Below, piece by piece: positions 40,871 through 42,566 of a stretch of 42,566 nt of DNA (its first letter is position 1; each line of letters starts with the position of its first letter). The notes beneath the pieces are model-generated. The model made no database searches and was not told where the DNA came from. It was given only the letters and a program-made list of their open reading frames with translations. The stretch comes from a virus, in the IMG/VR virus record IMGVR_UViG_3300036766_000811, positions 1 to 42,566 of that record. One strand, given 5' to 3'. Made by a program: the position numbers and the translations under genes.

Positions 40871-41059
40871 TCAAAATGACAATTGTATTTGTTTCTTTTG
40901 AAGTCTTTTTGATGGTTCTTCTGGAATATCTAAGTTTGGAGTGAATGGTAAATATCTAGTACCACAATTAATACAATTACCAATTAAATGTTTTGTGTGA
41001 TTAAACTGTATTTGATATCTCAAGTTATTTACTTCCTTTTTGCAAACATTACATTCCAT
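40871..41059 (-). CDS. Small zinc-ribbon protein behind a structured leader
   Basis: A 62-residue protein. Cys3/Cys6 (MECNVCKKE) and Cys29/Cys32 (GNCINCGTRY) form a two-pair zinc site, with a Lys/Gln-rich tail. It is a common shape for small phage regulators. It starts immediately after a hairpin and a U6 tract (41061-41118), so its expression is probably controlled at the RNA level. The next genes downstream are the terminase block. Function not known. Confidence 0.6.
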   Translation of the reverse strand: MECNVCKKEVNNLRYQIQFNHTKHLIGNCINCGTRYLPFTPNLDIPEEPSKRLQKKQIQLSF

Positions 41060-41128
41060 TAAAAAACCCTACTTTGAGCGTTGACATTGTGAACCGATTT
41101 ACAACGCCCAAAATAGGGCTGTTCACAA
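41060..41128 (-). promoter_or_regulatory. Candidate leader RNA with terminator/antiterminator or pseudoknot
   Basis: In RNA order: TTGTGAAC (41128-41121, A), CCCTA (41118-41114) and GCGTTG (41107-41102, together B), GTTCACAA (41094-41087, A'), CAACGC (41083-41078) and TAGGG (41071-41067, together B'), then TTTTTT (41066-41061). The B/B' hairpin with the U6 tract looks like an intrinsic terminator; A/A' would break it. The whole fits exactly between a promoter (41136-41164) and the ATG at 41059. Regulation by an antiterminator, protein or small molecule is inference. Confidence 0.5.
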
Positions 41129-41134
41129 CAACTA

Positions 41135-41163
41135 TTTATACCATAAATGTCAAGTTTTTACAA
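41135..41163 (-). promoter_or_regulatory. Minus-strand promoter with extended -10
   Basis: On the minus strand TTGTAA, a 17-base spacer and TATAAA (41140-41135) form a sigma-70-type promoter; TGG directly before TATAAA makes an extended -10. The start of the RNA would be near 41128, the first base of the leader structure. TTGACA at 41154-41149 is too close to serve as -35. Confidence 0.5.
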
Positions 41164-41278
41164 GATAGGCACAAAATACCAAGTCACCAAGTCGATTGTA
41201 ACGGCTTAAAAAAAACCGGCTGTACATTGTATCAAGTATCCCAAAGTATACTATTAGCTATAATACTTATATACTAAT

Positions 41279-41304
41279 GTATACTTGCCTGTTGACAAGT
41301 ATAC
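41279..41304. repeat. Inverted repeat GTATACTTG/CAAGTATAC (operator candidate)
   Basis: Nine-base perfect arms (41279-41287 and 41296-41304) around an eight-base centre. The right arm overlaps the -35 box of the plus-strand promoter at 41292, which is a typical place for a repressor to bind. No repressor gene is visible in the window. Confidence 0.6.
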
Positions 41305-41320
41305 TAAAGTATGATACTAT
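41292..41320 (+). promoter_or_regulatory. Strong plus-strand promoter (early)
   Basis: TTGACA (41292-41297), a 17-base spacer and TACTAT (41315-41320). AAGTATGATA covers 41307-41316. The start would be near 41327, about 80 bases before the first small gene. The -35 is perfect. It closely resembles the second promoter at 42227. Confidence 0.75.
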
Positions 41321-41406
41321 ATAGTTATAAGTAAATAGGGTTATTGCTTAGCACACCATAAATAACCGCTTATTAGTCAATAGCCCTTGATACTTATAAA
41401 TATAAT

Positions 41407-41529
41407 ATGAGTAACACAATTTTATACAAAAATATAGTTTGTCCGTTTAGATGGGTTAGTAATGACTTACAAGTATTTTATAAGAAAACTTGGATAACTG
41501 TAGATATAAAAGATATTAAACCTATATAA
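41407..41529 (+). CDS. 40-residue hypothetical protein
   Basis: A small frame (MSNTILYKNIVCPFRWVSND, then KTWITVDIKDIKPI) just downstream of the strong promoter. It has no clear ribosome binding site. Its stop meets the next start (TAAATG). The composition is protein-like, with beta strands. Function unknown. Confidence 0.5.
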   Translation: MSNTILYKNIVCPFRWVSNDLQVFYKKTWITVDIKDIKPI

Positions 41530-41682
41530 ATGAATATGTATTTACCAACATTTACAGTAAAAACAAATGGTCGAACATTTACAGTTCAAACTAATGACAA
41601 ACAACGTGCCAAAGCAATGGTTTTGGGTCTATATCCAGAATTGATAATTAAATCAATAGTAATGGAGGTGAAAAATAAATGA
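41530..41682 (+). CDS. 50-residue hypothetical protein
   Basis: A frame of 50 codons (MNMYLPTFTVKTNGRTFTVQ, then DKQRAKAMVLGLYPELIIKS). Its TGA overlaps the next ATG (ATGA). The N-terminal half is beta-like, the second half helical. It is probably an early-region protein of unknown function. The ATG at 41530 directly follows the preceding stop. Confidence 0.6.
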   Translation: MNMYLPTFTVKTNGRTFTVQTNDKQRAKAMVLGLYPELIIKSIVMEVKNK

Positions 41683-41957
41683 CAATAGATGAACAGTCAG
41701 CAACTATAAATGTTTACAATCTTTTGAAGCCAATAGCTAAAAAGTTAGAGCGTTTCGACGTTAAATCGTGCAATGGTCAGATATCAGACGAAGCGTATGA
41801 CCGATTTACTGATAGCTTGATGGTTTATGCGAATGATTATGCCAGTCAAATTGGTTTAATTGCGTATCACCAAAGCGACCCGAGGGGTTGTAGTCTATAT
41901 TTAATAGATAAATCTATGGACGATTCTACCTATAACAGGGGGATAGCCATAATTTAA
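41679..41957 (+). CDS. Hypothetical early protein
   Basis: A 92-residue protein with a strong ribosome binding site (GGAGGTGA) eight bases before the ATG. It is helical (ATINVYNLLKPIAKKLERFD) with a polar, alpha/beta C-terminus (GCSLYLIDKSMDDSTYNRG). No motif is recognised. It is coupled by ATGA to the gene before it. It ends just before a hairpin (41970-41987). Confidence 0.7.
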   Translation: MTIDEQSATINVYNLLKPIAKKLERFDVKSCNGQISDEAYDRFTDSLMVYANDYASQIGLIAYHQSDPRGCSLYLIDKSMDDSTYNRGIAII

Positions 41958-41969
41958 GCCATTATACAG

Positions 41970-41987
41970 CCTCTAACAGTTTAGGGG
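41970..41987. other. Hairpin after early gene
   Basis: CCTCTAA (41970-41976) pairs with TTAGGGG (41981-41987) with one G-U pair and a four-base loop. No run of T follows, so it is not a clear terminator; it may stabilise or process the RNA. A second small hairpin (TTGCT-TAAC-AGCAA) lies shortly after, before the next ribosome binding site. Confidence 0.4.
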
Positions 41988-42029
41988 TTGTAATAGTTGC
42001 TTAACAGCAAAGTTAGGGGGTGACACAAT

Positions 42030-42158
42030 ATGACGGATAAAATAATACAAACTAAAGAATGTAAAGAACATAAGGATTGCCGAATTATGATTGATATAGA
42101 TGATAATGACGGCAAAATATACGAAACGCATAGTAATGAGAATGGGAAACTACTTTGA
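42030..42158 (+). CDS. 42-residue hypothetical protein
   Basis: A frame of 42 codons with a strong ribosome binding site (AGGGGGTGA) shortly before the ATG. The product is charged (MTDKIIQTKECKEHKDCRIM, then DIDDNDGKIYETHSNE), with two Cys. It may be a small early protein. No family recognised. Confidence 0.6.
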   Translation: MTDKIIQTKECKEHKDCRIMIDIDDNDGKIYETHSNENGKLL

Positions 42159-42166
42159 GCCATTAT

Positions 42167-42200
42167 GCTGTACGTTTACCAATGGCTGTAAGCGTACGGC
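42167..42200. other. 13-bp stem-loop between early genes
   Basis: GCTGTACGTTTAC (42167-42179) pairs along its full length with GTAAGCGTACGGC (42188-42200), with two G-U pairs on the plus strand, and an eight-base loop. It is the strongest hairpin in the region. No U tract follows, so it may be an RNA-processing site or a protein-binding site, or it may stop RNA with help of a factor. Confidence 0.55.
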
Positions 42201-42214
42201 AATACTAGCTTAAA

Positions 42215-42242
42215 TAGGTTTAAGTATTGACAAATAAACCTA
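42215..42242. repeat. Inverted repeat TAGGTTTA/TAAACCTA (operator candidate)
   Basis: Eight-base arms (42215-42222 and 42235-42242) around a 12-base centre that contains the -35 box of the promoter at 42227. It has the same geometry as the site at 41279 but another sequence, so it could bind a different repressor. Confidence 0.5.
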
Positions 42243-42255
42243 AGTATGATAGAGT
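42227..42255 (+). promoter_or_regulatory. Second plus-strand promoter
   Basis: TTGACA (42227-42232), a 17-base spacer and TAGAGT (42250-42255). AAGTATGATA (42242-42251) stands at exactly the same distance from TTGACA as in the promoter at 41292. The -10 is weaker. It should drive the gene at 42298. Confidence 0.6.
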
Positions 42256-42297
42256 ATACGGGTAGCCACAAAACAAAGTTACAAAACAATTGACAAA

Positions 42298-42492
42298 ATG
42301 AGCAACAAAACAAACGACCAATATTTTGAAATGATTAACGAATTGATAGAAGAGGACAAGCAAAATGCCGAAGCGGATAATATCGAAACTGCTATATTAT
42401 GCAGAAATGCCGGTTATGAAGTAGCCTGTACGGTATGCGGAGATCCGAAGTGTGAGGGTGACTACTGGCATTGGAGTCACTTTGGTAACTAA
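42298..42492 (+). CDS. Small hypothetical protein with Cys/His-rich end
   Basis: A 64-residue protein. Residues 1-40 are helical and acidic (NDQYFEMINELIEEDKQNAE); the end has CTVCGDPKCEGDYWHWSH, a possible metal site. The start at 42298 lacks a ribosome binding site but lies about 36 bases after the promoter's expected start. Function not known. Confidence 0.55.
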   Translation: MSNKTNDQYFEMINELIEEDKQNAEADNIETAILCRNAGYEVACTVCGDPKCEGDYWHWSHFGN

Positions 42493-42493
42493 T

Positions 42494-42566
42494 ATGACAA
42501 AACCTACAAGAGTTCAACCTAGTGAAGTTAACAAAACAACCATATATAATTTTGATCCTTTTAATG
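42494..42566 (+). CDS. Start of a further plus-strand gene, cut by window end
   Basis: An ATG one base after the previous stop opens a frame of 24 codons (MTKPTRVQPSEVNKTTIYNF) to the window edge. Too short to judge, but the tight spacing supports an operon. Confidence 0.4.
   Translation, partial: MTKPTRVQPSEVNKTTIYNFDPFN

Larger units (their letters stand above)
41164..41406. promoter_or_regulatory. Divergent non-coding control region
   Basis: The stretch between the minus-strand leader and the first plus-strand gene has no convincing gene; a 67-codon frame at 41074-41277 has no ribosome binding site and unlikely composition. It is very A/T-rich, with repeated AGTATAC-like elements (41241, 41279 and 41299) and the promoter at 41292-41320. 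It probably controls the switch between early plus-strand and late minus-strand genes. Confidence 0.5.

Noticed and set aside
41082-41110. TTGACA on the plus strand at 41081-41086 as a promoter
   Set aside because: No -10 box stands at 16-19 bases (ACGCCC follows); the TTGACA belongs to the leader hairpin.
41074-41277. 67-codon plus-strand frame in the control region
   Set aside because: It overlaps the leader RNA and inverted repeats, has no ribosome binding site, and its product is not protein-like.

Overview
The window is part of the genome of a tailed double-stranded DNA bacteriophage. From right to left on the minus strand it carries small terminase (40224-40670), large terminase (38064-39548), a P22-type portal (35870-38071), a scaffold (33834-34610), a probable head-decoration protein (32724-33305) and a Mu gpT/HK97-type major capsid protein (31789-32706). 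Tail genes fill the left end. A head-tail adaptor ORF and a beta-propeller tail protein, with no tape measure or sheath gene in view, suggest a podovirus-like virion. The standard code fits, because TGA, TAA and TAG all act as stops. The host cannot be named from this sequence. There is no integrase, lysis cassette or polymerase in the window, and genes are cut at both ends (1-495 and 42494-42566).

Layout. 1-12.6 kb: tail, fibre and virion-surface genes, several ending in long, almost pure Thr/Ser stretches, plus one HNH endonuclease and one sugar O-acetyltransferase-like gene. 12.6-13.9 kb: another Thr/Ser-tailed surface protein. 13.9-30.2 kb: a tightly overlapping block of about 19 genes dominated by sugar chemistry. 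It has ten glycosyltransferases, two DegT-family PLP enzymes (one with His in place of the catalytic Lys), three methyltransferases, an NDP-sugar epimerase, a short UDP-glucose-dehydrogenase-like protein, a polysaccharide-deacetylase-like protein, a HAD-like protein, a GroES-like co-chaperonin and a second HNH endonuclease. 30.3-31.6 kb: a small virion protein and three short paralogous proteins with Thr/Ser tails. 31.8-40.7 kb: head and packaging genes, including two very small lysine-rich peptide genes (13 and 31 aa) and a classical C2H2 zinc-finger protein. 40.7-42.6 kb: a divergent control region with a structured leader RNA, two related plus-strand promoters and a run of small plus-strand genes.

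The main idea from the window: eight virion genes encode mucin-like Thr/Ser stalks, and they directly flank a large phage-encoded glycan-building locus inside the structural operon. The simplest joint reading is that the phage O-glycosylates its own surface proteins with an elaborate, methylated and amino- or deoxy-modified glycan. This is inference; no enzyme here is shown to act on these proteins.

Other points needing a check are: the adaptor gene, whose coding frame extends 162 codons upstream of its first ATG to a G6 run in the 3' end of the HNH gene; a 17-nt copy of the canonical 16S rRNA 3' end just after the glycosyltransferase operon; a promoter plus A-B-A'-B' leader RNA with a U6 tract at 41.06-41.16 kb; and a repeated 21-nt TTGACA element before the structural operons.
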